Shown here: one piece after another, positions 26,902 through 36,053 of the stretch
How the letters are laid out: every line of letters begins with the position of its first letter
Position numbering within the stretch: the first letter of the stretch is position 1
Assembly (NCBI RefSeq): GCF_041431415.1
Contig: NZ_CP107845.1
Location: forward strand, 7,936,001 to 8,000,000
Direction: 5' to 3'
DNA from: Streptomyces sp. NBC_00513
Lineage (GTDB): Bacteria > Actinomycetota > Actinomycetes > Streptomycetales > Streptomycetaceae
DNA length: 64,000 bases
The notes under the pieces: generated by a model
Databases searched by the model: none
What the model saw: only the letters and a program-made list of their open reading frames with translations
What the model was told of the DNA's origin: nothing
Translations under genes and position numbers: made by a program

Positions 26902-27489
26902 ATGGATCCCCGCATACCCCGCCTGCGCCGCAAGCTGGCCGCGATCCCGTTCCAACCACTGCGCAGCCACTCCTTCGGGGAAGAACAGCACAAGTTCTCC
27001 CTCGGTCCGAAGCTGGCAGAAGCACGCGTCGCTGCGTTCGAGGCCGAGCACGACATCGTCCTGCCCGACGCCTACTTGCAGTTCCTCACGCACATCGGCG
27101 GCTCAGGCGCGGCACCGTTCTACGGCCTCATGCCGCTGGAACGGTGTTCCCTGATGGTCATGAATCCGCGCGGAGAACCAGGGACACCTCGAGGCTTCGA
27201 CGGCACAGGAGCCGGGAACCACGGACACGACCTCTTCCTCCACATCATCGAGATGGGTTGCACCGACGTATGCGTCATCGCAGTGACCGGTCCCCTCACC
27301 GGCCGCGTGCTCATCGGTAACAGCGACGGGTTCTGGGGCCCCAACGTCTCCTCAGCCACCGACTTCCTCGACTGGTACGAACGCTGGCTCAACCACATGA
27401 GCGCCGGACGCGACAACCGGGCCCTGGAACTCACATCACCTCGACTCCGCGCCCATCCAGACCGTCATCGCATGGCCCCGAAGATCTGA
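26902..27489 (+). CDS. SMI1/KNR4 (SUKH) family protein
   Basis: 195 residues with the SUKH pattern: AEARVAAFEAEHDIVLPDAYLQFLTHIGGSGAAPFYGLMPLE, VTGPLTGRVLIGNSDGFWGPN, SATDFLDWYERWL. SUKH proteins are often immunity proteins against polymorphic toxins but also occur as orphans. No toxin gene is adjacent; an ISL3 remnant lies upstream, so it may be an orphan immunity gene left after rearrangement. Confidence 0.8.
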   Translation: MDPRIPRLRRKLAAIPFQPLRSHSFGEEQHKFSLGPKLAEARVAAFEAEHDIVLPDAYLQFLTHIGGSGAAPFYGLMPLERCSLMVMNPRGEPGTPRGFDGTGAGNHGHDLFLHIIEMGCTDVCVIAVTGPLTGRVLIGNSDGFWGPNVSSATDFLDWYERWLNHMSAGRDNRALELTSPRLRAHPDRHRMAPKI

Positions 27490-27674
27490 CGCTCCGTAAC
27501 CACTCCACGGAAAATGGGCCAGAACCGTTCTCGTGAACACCGCCAGTTCGCGCGAGCGTACGACGCCCAATATCGCGTCAGAACGACGTCTTTAGGCTCC
27601 CCATCCCAGACTCGCTCCAGCGCGGCAACGACCGCCAGTATGCCCGAGGCCAACATCGACTTACGGGACAGCCT

Positions 27675-28673
27675 TCAGGAGGCGTCCGCCCCGGCCAGGT
27701 CTTCCGCCCGGGCCTGCCCGCGGAAGGCCGCGGGCGGCAGGCCGTAGGCCTCGCGGAACGCCCGGCTGAACGCGGACGCGTGCCGGAAGCCCCGCCGGGC
27801 GCCGATGACGTGCACGGGCACCCCTTGGTGCAGAGGGTCCACCAGGTCCTGGCGTGCCCGCGCGAGCCGCTGGCCCTGAAGGAAGGCCGCGACCGTTGCC
27901 CCGTCCCCCTCCTGCTGGAAAACCCGGTGGAGATAGCTGACGGAGATGTGGTGGGCGGCGGCGATCGCGGGGACGTCCAGCAGCGGATCGTCGGCGTTGT
28001 CCCGGATGAAGGCCATCACGCGGAGTGCCAGGGCCCGCCGGTGCGTCTCCGGGGTCAAGGACCGGTCCGCTTCGAGGACGCCGGCGAAGAGCGAGGCGAC
28101 GAGATCGGCCAGTACGCCGCTCAGGCGCGGGCCATCGGCCGGCCGGTAGGACCGGCTGTCCTTGGTCACCTGGTCGAGGAAGGTGGCCAGCAGGGCCCCC
28201 ATTCCCTCCCGGGCCGAGATGCGCTTGCCGATGACCCGGCCGGCGGTGTGAGGGGGCAGCGGCAGCAGCGCCTTGGGTACCTCGACCCCGATGATCTCGA
28301 CGGAATGCGGGCCGGAACTGATCTCGAACGGCCGTGACGTGTCACTGGTGTGGATGTCGAACACGCCGTGCACCACGGTGTCCTTGCCCAGGGTGACCGC
28401 TCCCGCCCCGCGCTTGATCAGCGAGAGGTGGAACGCCTCGGGGTCCGACCTCGCTATCAGCTTCGGTGTGCGCTGGAAGGTCAGGGGACGGCATTCCATC
28501 GGATAGACCGTGATCCCGCCGAGCGAGATGACGCGCTGGTTCACCCAGAAGTCGGCGGCGTGCTCACTGCGCATCTCCATGGGCGCATGCGTCTCCGACA
28601 TCAGGGCTCGCCAGCTCTCGAAACGGTCGGCGGGCGCTAGTTCCGCGCTGCGGAACGTTCTCTCGGGCAGCAT
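27675..28673 (-). CDS. AraC family regulator
   Basis: 332 residues: an N-terminal cupin-like AraC-binding domain (FRSAELAPADRFESWRALMSETHAPMEM...) and a C-terminal double helix-turn-helix (DNADDPLLDVPAIAAAHHISVSYLHRVFQQEG and GFRHASAFSRAFREAYGLPPAAFR). Of the NphR/ThnR-like type found beside catabolic or secondary-metabolite genes. Start taken at the ATG of 28673, where the LPERTF domain begins; a GTG at 28679 is equally good. No target operon adjoins it. Confidence 0.88.
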   Translation of the reverse strand: MLPERTFRSAELAPADRFESWRALMSETHAPMEMRSEHAADFWVNQRVISLGGITVYPMECRPLTFQRTPKLIARSDPEAFHLSLIKRGAGAVTLGKDTVVHGVFDIHTSDTSRPFEISSGPHSVEIIGVEVPKALLPLPPHTAGRVIGKRISAREGMGALLATFLDQVTKDSRSYRPADGPRLSGVLADLVASLFAGVLEADRSLTPETHRRALALRVMAFIRDNADDPLLDVPAIAAAHHISVSYLHRVFQQEGDGATVAAFLQGQRLARARQDLVDPLHQGVPVHVIGARRGFRHASAFSRAFREAYGLPPAAFRGQARAEDLAGADAS

Positions 28674-28877
28674 GATCACGGGTTTACACCGGCCGTGGCG
28701 GCCCGCGCAACAAGAGCCGGGGCCCGGGACGCGGGCGGCGGGGCGACTCTCCGTCAAGACACTGTGCACGCCAGGCCAATGCCCGGTGCTCCGGGGCTTG
28801 GCAGAGTGGTCGCCGGAGGGTCGGTGAGGGGAAGGGAAACCGGAGCCCCCGCCGACGACCGGGGTCCTCTCGCGGTC

Positions 28878-28938
28878 CCGGCACTGAGCTGACGCCGCCC
28901 GAGGACGGGGGTTTCGGGCGACGTCAGCTCAGTGCCGG
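28878..28938. repeat. 61-bp near-perfect palindrome (25-bp stem)
   Basis: Bases 28878-28902 pair with 28914-28938 with a single mismatch around an 11-nt loop (outer arm CCGGCACTGAGCTGACG). It lies exactly at the border between unique sequence and a relaxase remnant. Possible roles: a very strong terminator, the dyad of a transfer origin, or a recombination end. Confidence 0.75.
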
Positions 28939-29600
28939 AACCAGCGGCCTGCCGGTGGAGCGCGGTGCGGCACGCGGAGGACCACATCCACATCGCGGCG
29001 ACCCTGGCATGTCCCCGCTGGACCGGAGCGCGCGCTGGCGGCCGGTCACCGGCGAGGCCGAGAACGGCCGCCCGCCGGGCGGCCTCGCCGAGACCGCCCG
29101 GAGTCCCTGCAGCGCACCGTCCGTCAGGCCGCGGCCGTGGCCCACGGCGACACCGACTTCCTCGACCGGCTCTGCGACGCGGGCTTGCGCGTGCGCGAAC
29201 GCCGCGGCGACCCCGACGCCCACTCCGTGTACGCGGTCGCGCTGCCGGGGGACTGCCTGCCGGCGGCACCCGCCCCGTCTGGTTCGCCGGATCCCCGGCC
29301 CTGGTCCGCGACCGCGTCCAGGCGGCGGCCGACGCCTTCGAGCAAGGTGCCCGCGCCTCCGGCGCCCGTAGCCTCGAAGGTCGGGCCCGTGCCGGCCGGC
29401 GCGCCTCGGACCGGGTACTGGAGCGGGCCCCCGCACAGCCCGAGGCGGCGGCGCGGTCGGCCTCACGCTGCTGCTGGCCCTCGTGGAGGCGGTGGAGGCC
29501 GCCGCCGCCCGCCACCGGGCACAGGAGTACCGGGCGCAGGCGAAAGCCGCCTCCGAGGCCGCCGTTCTGCTGCGGGCGGCTCACAGGTCCCGACCACGAG
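28935..29600 (+). pseudogene. Relaxase / mobilization protein remnant
   Basis: Pieces in different frames match Streptomyces relaxases: AVRHAEDHIHIAATLA (the HxDxxHxH-like metal motif), then TDFLDRLCDAGLRVRERR, YAVALPGDCLPAGGTRPVWFAG, VQAAADAFEQGARASGARSLE and a final hydrophobic stretch LTLLLALVEAVEAAAARHRAQ. At least three frameshifts and loss of the N-terminal catalytic tyrosine region make it dead. Evidence of a former plasmid or integrative element. Confidence 0.7.
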
Positions 29601-30757
29601 AACTCGACACGTCGCAGCCGGCCGCCGAGCACGAGTCCGCCCGCCTCGATGACGGCCGCCTCCACCGCGAATGGATCCCGGCCGACGAGGCCCTCGACCT
29701 CCGCGAGTTCCACCCCGCCGGCCGCCGACGAGGCACTCGTACGGCGCTCCACCCCGGCCGGATCCGCGCAGCCGATCAACCGGGCGCCGTCGCCCTCTCC
29801 GAAGAGCGCGGCGTCGAACAGCTCCACCACCTCGCCCGTGCGCAGCGTCAGGCGCCCTGCGGGGGCCATGGGCCCGGGGATGGTGATCTTGTCGTGGGCG
29901 AGCAGCCACGCGCCCACCGTGCCCCGCTCGAAGGCCGGTGTGGTGGAGGTACCGCCGGCGGGTGCGGGGAAGTCATCGTGTCGCCGGCGCCAGGCCGCGA
30001 CCGCGGCCCACCCCACTCCCGCGATCCGCGCCACGTCCGCCAACGTCACGACGCCGCCCACCCCGGTCGGCGCCGGGGCCAGGCGGGCGAGTGGGGACCG
30101 GGCACCCGGACTGAGGAACCGGAGCCGCGCCCAGCCGATTTCGGGGTGCATGGTCGGGAGCAGGGCGACGTCCAGGCCCCGGTACAGGGACACCTCCACC
30201 TCCCCGCCGCGGGCCCGCCCGTAGTCCACGGACCGGTTCGGGCCGGGCGCAGCATCGCGAGCCGCACGAGGTGGTCGAAGTCGGTTCGGCGCAGCCCGAG
30301 GAGTACGGCGCTCTGGTCCGGGCCGAGGAAGGTGTGTCGGTCGAGCAGGGCGGCGAGGTCGCGTCGGCGGGTGAGCGCGGCGACCTGGTCCGCGTGGACC
30401 ACCGGGGTCTCGCGGGGGCCTTCCAGGGCGGAGCAGGATGCCGGCCGCCGTCAGGTCCCCGATCATCCGGCCCGTCACCGCGGGCCGCAGCGGCGGCAAC
30501 GGGACGCCGAGCGCGGCCGTCAGACGCTCCGCCGCCTCGAACGCGGACACTGACACCAGTCCCGCCGGCACCCCCTCGACGTCGGCGCGCTCGACCACGG
30601 CCCGCGACCACAACCCCTCGCCCGCGTCCGCCGCCAGGACCACACCGGTGGCCACCGCCCACCGCCACGCCCCCACCGACCCCGAGACGGCCCGCCGCGG
30701 CGAACTCCGACAACGCCTCGACCGATTCACGCACCACCATGCGCACTCCAATCGCAC
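29600..30757 (-). pseudogene. Helix-turn-helix protein, frameshifted
   Basis: Reading leftward: SVSAFEAAERLTAALGVPLPPLRP (frame 1), DRHTFLGPDQSAVLLGLRRTDFDHLVRLAMLRPAR (frame 2), then frame 1 again with GEVEVSLYRGLDVALLP and a HTH VTLADVARIAGVGWAAVAAWRRRHDDFPAPAGGT, followed by AWLLAHDKI. This HTH-plus-FPAPVGGT block is familiar from actinobacterial DNA-modification and regulatory proteins. The two frame changes indicate a pseudogene. It meets the relaxase remnant tail-to-tail near 29600. Confidence 0.6.
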
Positions 30758-31037
30758 ATCGAAATGCCCCGACTACCGAGCCGCGCCCGAAACATGCCGG
30801 TATGGCACGATGTGTGTCAAGTGCGCGTCTCATGACGGCAGTTGGGGGAGTGCCGTTGGATCCGCGTCCGCGTACGCGAGGAACGGCTTCACCCGGGCGG
30901 GTGAACCACCGCCCCGCTCCCGCCGGTGCGTGGTGTGGAGTCGCCGCCGCGCCGGCGGTGCCCCCGTTAAGTTTTTCGCGGTCCTGCAATGGGGCCGCTG
31001 GCCTCCGGGCCCGGTATGACTGTGTCCCTACGACGCC

Positions 31038-31668
31038 GTGCTCTGTGACATCGACGGCATGCTTCGGCACTGGCCCGTCCCCGGACACGCCGATCTCGAC
31101 CGCCTCCACGGACTCCCCGCAGGCACGCTCGCGGCTGCCGCCTTCACACCATCTCGACTGCACCCCGCAATCACGGGCAAGATCACCGATGAGCAATGGC
31201 GTTCTACGGTGACCGCAGACATCGCCGAAGCGTGTGGATCAATGGACCGCGCCCGCGCCGTGGTCACCGCCTGGTCCGACCTCATGCCACGCGTTGATCA
31301 AGAGGTCGTCGCCCTGCTCAAGCGCGCCCGCAAGGCCGTCACCGTCGCCCTGGTCTCCAACGCGACCACGCAGCTGGATTCGGATCTCGCTCGGCAGGGG
31401 CTGGACGTCCTCGCCGACGCCGTGGTGAACACCGCCCACATCGGTGTCGCGAAGCCAGACCCGCGTGTCTACCTCATCGCCGCCGAACGAGTCGGGGCGC
31501 CAGTCCACCGCTGCCTGTTCATCGACGACACCGCCGCCGACGTCACCGCCGCCCGCGAAGTGGGGATGACTGCCCTCCACTACCGAGAGCCCGAAGAATC
31601 TCCGAGACGCCTTCTCTCCGCTCCTCGATCCCCAGGCTCCCCAGAGCGTTCAATCCCCAACCAGCTGA
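31038..31668 (+). pseudogene. HAD-family hydrolase with a C-terminal frameshift
   Basis: HAD phosphatase motifs: LCDIDGMLRHW (motif I, DxD), VALVSNATTQLD (motif II), the Lys in VAKPDPRVYLIAAERV and FIDDTAADVTAA (motif IV). The frame leaves the family at about 31595, after HYREPE. The expected ending (NLRDAFSPLLDPQAP...) continues in another frame to a TGA at 31666-31668. All catalytic motifs lie before the shift, so activity might be retained. PYDAV precedes the GTG in frame, with only a CTG as an earlier start. Confidence 0.7.
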
Positions 31669-31716
31669 GGGGAAGAGCGACCCTGGGGATCCTCGCGAAT
31701 CCTCATCAGCACCCCG

Positions 31717-32175
31717 TTGCCGTGTTCGCCCGCCGCTCTCGACGCCGAGCTGCACGCCGCCCTGGCCGCTTTCGACGCTGCGGCCGCTCCGTGGCGTGAG
31801 GCCCTCGAGGACCTGGACGAAGACGTCCTCGCCGAGGCCGCCGCCGAAGCGCGGGCCTTCGGCGCCGGCCCGGCGGCCGCCGTCGGCGAGCTGGGCCGCG
31901 CGCTCACCACGGCAACTGAAGGCCGCCCGCTACCCGGCTGGTCCACCGACGCCGGCCGCACCGAGGACATCGGGTGGCGCCAGGCCCGCCCCACGCTGCT
32001 CGAGGCCGTCGCACGCCACCCCCACGCTCACCTGCTCGTCGCCATCGTCGAGCTCGGCGGTGAGCTGGAGCTCCCAGCTACCCGTAACGGGCGCTTCAGG
32101 GGCGCGGTCATCCCAGAAGGCTGCGCGGTCAGCGCCGGCCGCCGCCGATGCGGCGGTCGTCGGCCAGTGCGGTAA
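31717..32175 (+). CDS. Hypothetical Ala/Glu-rich protein
   Basis: A TTG-initiated frame of 152 residues: AAFDAAAAPWREALEDLDEDVLAEAAAEARAFG, GRPLPGWSTDAGRTEDIGWRQARPTLLEAVARHPHAHLLVAIVELGGELEL. Helical and acidic, with good third-position GC. No family recognised. The start is uncertain and may be truncated by the preceding rearrangement. It overlaps the 3' end of a convergent gene. Confidence 0.4.
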   Translation: MPCSPAALDAELHAALAAFDAAAAPWREALEDLDEDVLAEAAAEARAFGAGPAAAVGELGRALTTATEGRPLPGWSTDAGRTEDIGWRQARPTLLEAVARHPHAHLLVAIVELGGELELPATRNGRFRGAVIPEGCAVSAGRRRCGGRRPVR

Positions 32176-32518
32176 GCGGGCCGAACTCGCGGGCAAGCTG
32201 GTTCCACGTCAGAACCTCGCCACAGCGGGCCGGGAACTCCTTCGGGTTGAACTCGGGCATGGTCCAGGTGCCAGTGCCCCGGTCCCGCAGCCACAGGTCC
32301 CCGTCACCGTCGACTACAGTCGGCGGGGCCGGTACGGGCTCGGCCTGATCGGTGGGCTCCCAGGTGACCCGGCCCGGGTGGGAAACGCGGCGCAGGTCGG
32401 TGGTGGCCAGCCGCGCGGCCAAGTCACGGGTGGACTCTTCGGCGCCCTTGACCGACTCGAGTCGGAATGCGTCGTCAAGTACGGGCAGAGCTGGATTCTT
32501 GCTGCGCTTTGAACTCAT
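32129..32518 (-). CDS. Hypothetical protein of a mobile-element type
   Basis: 129 residues, MSSKRSKNPALPVLDDAFRL..., with WLRDRGTGTWTMP and NPKEFPARCGEVLTWNQLAREFGPL. ATG at 32518 with GGAGG 10 nt upstream. Unrecognised family. Confidence 0.5.
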   Translation of the reverse strand: MSSKRSKNPALPVLDDAFRLESVKGAEESTRDLAARLATTDLRRVSHPGRVTWEPTDQAEPVPAPPTVVDGDGDLWLRDRGTGTWTMPEFNPKEFPARCGEVLTWNQLAREFGPLTALADDRRIGGGRR

Positions 32519-32699
32519 ACGCTTGCTACCTCCGGTGGGGGGCGTCACATCCGTTATGGCACCCCGTAGAGGAACACGGTATCCGAGGCGGGAGCCGGGC
32601 CGGCCACGACCACTGTCCAGGTGGAGGCGCCGGCACACCGGGCGGTGGGGCTAGGTGGTGAGCTGGTCCTGGACGTGACGCAATTCGTGGTGGTAGCGC

Positions 32700-32909
32700 T
32701 CAGATATGGCGGTCCGGGTCTGAGAAGGTGAGGCCGCCGGGGGCGAGTGGACGTCGGGCCGGGGCGGGCTCGGGCTCGCCGGGCGGCTGGCGGAAGTAGG
32801 CGCCCTGCTCGACCGGCATCAGCCGGCGCCCACCCGCCTGGGCGGGTACGGGAGCGTCGGAAGCGGGCTCGGAGAAGGCGGGCAGCGAGAGCGGTCGACG
32901 GTCGGTCAT
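32700..32909 (-). CDS. Small Pro-rich hypothetical protein
   Basis: 69 residues: MTDRRPLSLPAFSEPASDAP...FSDPDRHI. Pro/Ala-rich and likely disordered. GGGAG about 10 nt before the ATG. Little else can be said. Confidence 0.35.
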   Translation of the reverse strand: MTDRRPLSLPAFSEPASDAPVPAQAGGRRLMPVEQGAYFRQPPGEPEPAPARRPLAPGGLTFSDPDRHI

Positions 32910-32971
32910 GATCCCTAGTCTCCCAGGTCCGGCCCTGCGGGTAGGGCCAGGCCGCTTTTTATGCCGCTGTT

Positions 32972-33560
32972 TCATCCCGGAATCAGGTGTTGTGTGGCCT
33001 TCTTTGGGTCGCGCCAGGAGATGGTGTTCTCGTTGGTGAGGCGGCGGGCCATGAGGTCGGTCATGGCGATGTGGATGACGGCTTCGGAGCGGATGGGCAG
33101 GGTTTCGTAGTCGCGGGCCAAGCGGCGGTGGAGCATGAGCCGGCCGTAGGTGCGCTCGACCGCCCACCGTTTGGGTATGGGGATGAATCCCCTGGTCCCG
33201 GGCTTGCGGGTGGTGATCTCCATGTCGATGCCGAGTGTGGCGGCATGCTCAACAAGGTGCTGACGGTAGCCGCCGTCGACCCACACCTTGCGGATGCGGG
33301 GGTGCTCGGCGGCGACCTGGTCGAGCAGCGCGGTGCCGGCCACGGAGTCCTGCACGCTGGCCGCGGTGACCAACACTGCGAGGAGAAGGCCGAGTGTGTC
33401 GGTGACGATGCTCCGCTTCCGTCCGACGATCTTCTTCCCGGCGTCGATGCCCTGGCCCGCCGCGGGGACGCTGGTGGAGGTCTTGACGCTCTGGGCGTCG
33501 ATCACGCAGGCCGACGACTCCGCGTCCCGGCCTTCCGTCCGACCCTGCGTCCGCGCGCGA
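32972..33560 (-). pseudogene. IS5-family transposase, N-terminally truncated
   Basis: The C-terminal DDE half of an IS5 (IS1647-like) transposase: CVIDAQSVKTSTSVPA, GKKIVGRKRSIVTDTLGLLLAVLVTAASVQD, VWVDGGYR and KRWAVERTYGRLMLHRRLARDYE. In-frame homology extends upstream of the nominal start (EGRDAESSAC) to about 33560 and then ends, so about 100 N-terminal residues are missing. A GGCCCT/AGGGCC hairpin near 32940 may be its terminator. Confidence 0.85.
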
Positions 33561-33601
33561 CATGCCGAGGACCGGCCGACCCTCAGGATGCGGTCGGTGT
33601 G

Positions 33602-33823
33602 TCAGGGCGGGCCGGCTTGCTCGTCGCCGAGTTGGCGTGCGGCTTGGATGCGGTGTCGTGCGCTGCGGATGCCGATCTGGTCGCGGGCCGCGAGGTCGGC
33701 CGCGCTGGGCTGGTGGTTGTCGGGTCCGGTGAGTTCGGCGACCAGGTATCGAACGGCGGTTTCGCCGGGGGTGCTTCGCTGGTCACCGGCCGTGTGGCGG
33801 GTGTCGATGTCGCGGCGGTCCAC
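33602..33823 (-). pseudogene. C-terminal helix-turn-helix-like fragment
   Basis: 73 codons ending ETAVRYLVAELTGPDNHQPSAADLAARDQIGIRSARHRIQAARQLG. The last 40 residues look like a HTH (SAADLAARDQIGIRSARHRI). Probably the end of a larger regulator from an integrative element. Confidence 0.35.
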
Positions 33824-33906
33824 CAGCGGCGCCTGTGGAGTTCCGGGCCGAGGGGAAGGTGCTCGCGCGATTCAGCCGTTTCCAGTTCCGGCGTCGGTGG
33901 CTGCTG

Positions 33907-34186
33907 CTGCCCAAACGTTCTCGCTGCGCATGGTCACCCGGGTGCGACGTCGCCCTGCGCCGTCCCGGTCGTGGCACAGGGCCTGTCGGCCTCGAATGCC
34001 GCTCACTGATCGAGCCGCGCATCCCGCGTGAATCGGGCCTGCTGGGTGCCGTCGGCAAGGTGTCACCAGGTCGGGCGGGCAAATTCGTGTGGAGCTGCGA
34101 TTTCCGTGTGTCTGTGCGAAGAAGTGCGCATAGCCGTAGTTACGGAATGCTGTGCTCCGGTTGGGTGATGGGGTGATCGAGTGCGC
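33907..34186 (+). repeat. Dispersed ~280-bp repeat, copy B
   Basis: Counterpart of copy A (23402-23685), in the same orientation and about 10.5 kb away. The same conserved 39-base block near the right end, including CCGTAGTTACGG, is present from about 34134. It ends 40-70 bp upstream of another degraded gene. Confidence 0.75.
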
Positions 34187-34229
34187 CTGTGAGCGTTCAC
34201 GTTTTTCGGCTCTGTCGGGGATCTTGTGA

Positions 34230-34792
34230 TGTCGCAGGGCCGAGCTGGGCAGTCTCCGGGTGTTGACGCCTGCGGGGTTGGAGGCGGCCGCGGTGGTCCT
34301 GGACCGGGCGTTCCTGCAGACCCTGCCCGAACCGACCGCGCCCGTGGTCCGCAAGGGCGCCGTGCCGGCGCCGACTCCGACGCCGGTGGAGCGCCCGCCG
34401 GGCCTGGGCCCGATCGGAGCCTGGTCGACGGAAGTGCCCTCGCCGGTGACCGGGAGCTTCGCGGCGCCGGGTCGAGGCAGTGTCCGCGCCGACATGGTGT
34501 TCACCGCAGCCCCACACTGCGCTGCCGTTGTTGTTCGTGGAGGTCGACAACGGCACGGAGTCCCCGCCGATCTTGGCGGAGAAGATCGCCCGTTGCGGCC
34601 GCTTCCTCGGCCGCAGCATCCCGCAAACCGGACGTGCCACGGTGGGGGGTGACGTCGCGTTGTGGCGCACGATGTGGGCGGCGCCCGCACCGCAAACACG
34701 GGAGGAGCATCCGCCGTTGGCGTTGTTCGAAGCGATCGACCGGATCCCGGTCGCGGACGAGCGGCCCTGCTGCGGGCGCGGGAACTGGTGAG
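34230..34792 (+). pseudogene. Replication-relaxation family protein, degraded
   Basis: Frame 1: LTPAGLEAAAVVLDRAF..., PTPVERPPGLGPIGAWSTEVPSPVTGSFAAPGRGSVRADMVFTA. After a frameshift near 34505: LLFVEVDNGTESPPILAEKIARCGRFLGR, GDVALWRTMW, HPPLALFEAI. This is the core of the replication-relaxation proteins of Streptomyces plasmids and integrative elements, with the N-terminal winged helix and the C-terminus missing. Confidence 0.75.
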
Positions 34793-34884
34793 GCGACCAC
34801 TGCGCAACTGGCTGGCGGGCGGGTTGACTCGCAGGGAAGTGTGGACGTACGGCAGGGGGAGGAGCAAGGTCATGGCGGGACCCG

Positions 34885-35086
34885 ATCGGATGGATGAGCT
34901 CTGCGGGCCTTGCGGCTGGTGGAGGCCCAGCGGATGGCTCAGGCCGTCCTGGTCGAGGTCGCGGCGGGCGGTCTGGTCTTGGCTGGCCGCACCGTGTGCG
35001 AGGTGGACGACGGGATATGGGGCGTGGCTCGGGATGTCTTCGGCCGGGCGCACAACCAAGGTGACCCGGACGTCGACGATGCCTGA
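34885..35086 (+). pseudogene. Unidentified C-terminal remnant
   Basis: One frame reads ALRLVEAQRMAQAVLVEVAAGGLVLAGRTVCEVDDGIWGVARDVFGRAHN...DVDDA and stops at about 35086. Coherent protein-like sequence without a start; likely the end of another mobile-element gene. 35087-35372 shows nothing coding. Confidence 0.35.
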
Positions 35087-35372
35087 AGCCGCTCGAGGGC
35101 CTTCGCCCCGGCCGCCGGGGTGCAGCGCGGCCGCCGCGCGGCCGTCGCTGCCGAACGCTGCCTGTGGGTGTGTCCAGCGCCCGGGGGCACCGGGCCGTCG
35201 GCCCACAGAATCCGGCGTCAGCACCATCAGCAGCAGACCGACCGACCTGATCCGCGGTCGTGCCCGGCCCGCACGTCCGGCGAGCAGTCCGGCCGGATCG
35301 GCGTCTTTGTCTCGTGTGGCATGCGTGGTGAGCCCTGGAGTGCCTCGCTGATCGGGGCGCGGGTCAGTGCGT

Positions 35373-35894
35373 TCATGCCGCCCCGTACGTCTGCAGGGCG
35401 GCGTCGCGGACCGCGCACGGTGGCCTGGGTGTGGGCGTCGTCGGTTTCCCGGGGCTTGCCTGGAAGGGGCCGTGTCCGATTCCGTGGGGTGTGGGGGGCG
35501 GCGGTGTCATCTCGAACCACACGGCTTTTCCTGTCGGGGTGGGTGTGGTGCCCCAGTCGGTGGCGATGGCGGCGATCAGCATGAGGCCCCGGCCGCTCTC
35601 GGCGTGGTGTGTGCATCCTCGCGGAGAGGGAAACTCGGGTGCGGTGTCTGTGACCTCGACGCGTAGACGTGTGCCGGTCCACCGGACGGTGACGGTGGAT
35701 GGTCCGGTGGTGTGTCGTACGGCGTTGGCGATGATCTCGCTGCACAGCAGGGCGAGTTCGTCGAGTGTTTCGCCGGTGAGTCGCAGGTTCCATCCGCGGA
35801 CGACGGCGAGTACGAGTCGGCGGGTTTTCGGTACTGCTTGTATGTCCGCGGCTATCGGGAAGCTGCGGGAGTGTGACGGTCCGGTGGCGCACAT
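35373..35894 (-). CDS. Anti-sigma-factor-like HATPase protein
   Basis: 173 residues, GHKL ATPase: ELALLCSEIIANAVRHTTGPSTVTV (N-box), VEVTDTAPEFPSP (degenerate G1) and ESGRGLMLIAAIATDWG (G2). A disordered Pro-rich tail follows. ATG at 35894 with AAGGGTG upstream. Same type as the gene at 13198. Confidence 0.85.
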   Translation of the reverse strand: MCATGPSHSRSFPIAADIQAVPKTRRLVLAVVRGWNLRLTGETLDELALLCSEIIANAVRHTTGPSTVTVRWTGTRLRVEVTDTAPEFPSPRGCTHHAESGRGLMLIAAIATDWGTTPTPTGKAVWFEMTPPPPTPHGIGHGPFQASPGKPTTPTPRPPCAVRDAALQTYGAA

Positions 35895-36053
35895 CGTGAT
35901 CACCCTTGGGGGAGGGCGGCGGTCCGGCACGAGGGCCGGGGAGCGCGGGCGCCCTGGGCAGTGGATCGGGAGGTGGGGGGGAGTGGCTGAACGGTGGTTG
36001 GTGGTCGGGTGGCCGCCGGTCGGGGCCGGGGGCGGGGGCGTGGGGGAGGGCTC

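Noticed and set aside
28754..30757. Single 667-codon minus-strand protein
   Set aside because: Only the first part matches a HTH protein and even that needs frame changes; the left half is antisense to the relaxase remnant.
30271..31212. Long plus-strand frames over 29.5-31.2 kb
   Set aside because: They are shadows of the degraded minus-strand helix-turn-helix gene; the protein-like sequence is on the minus strand.
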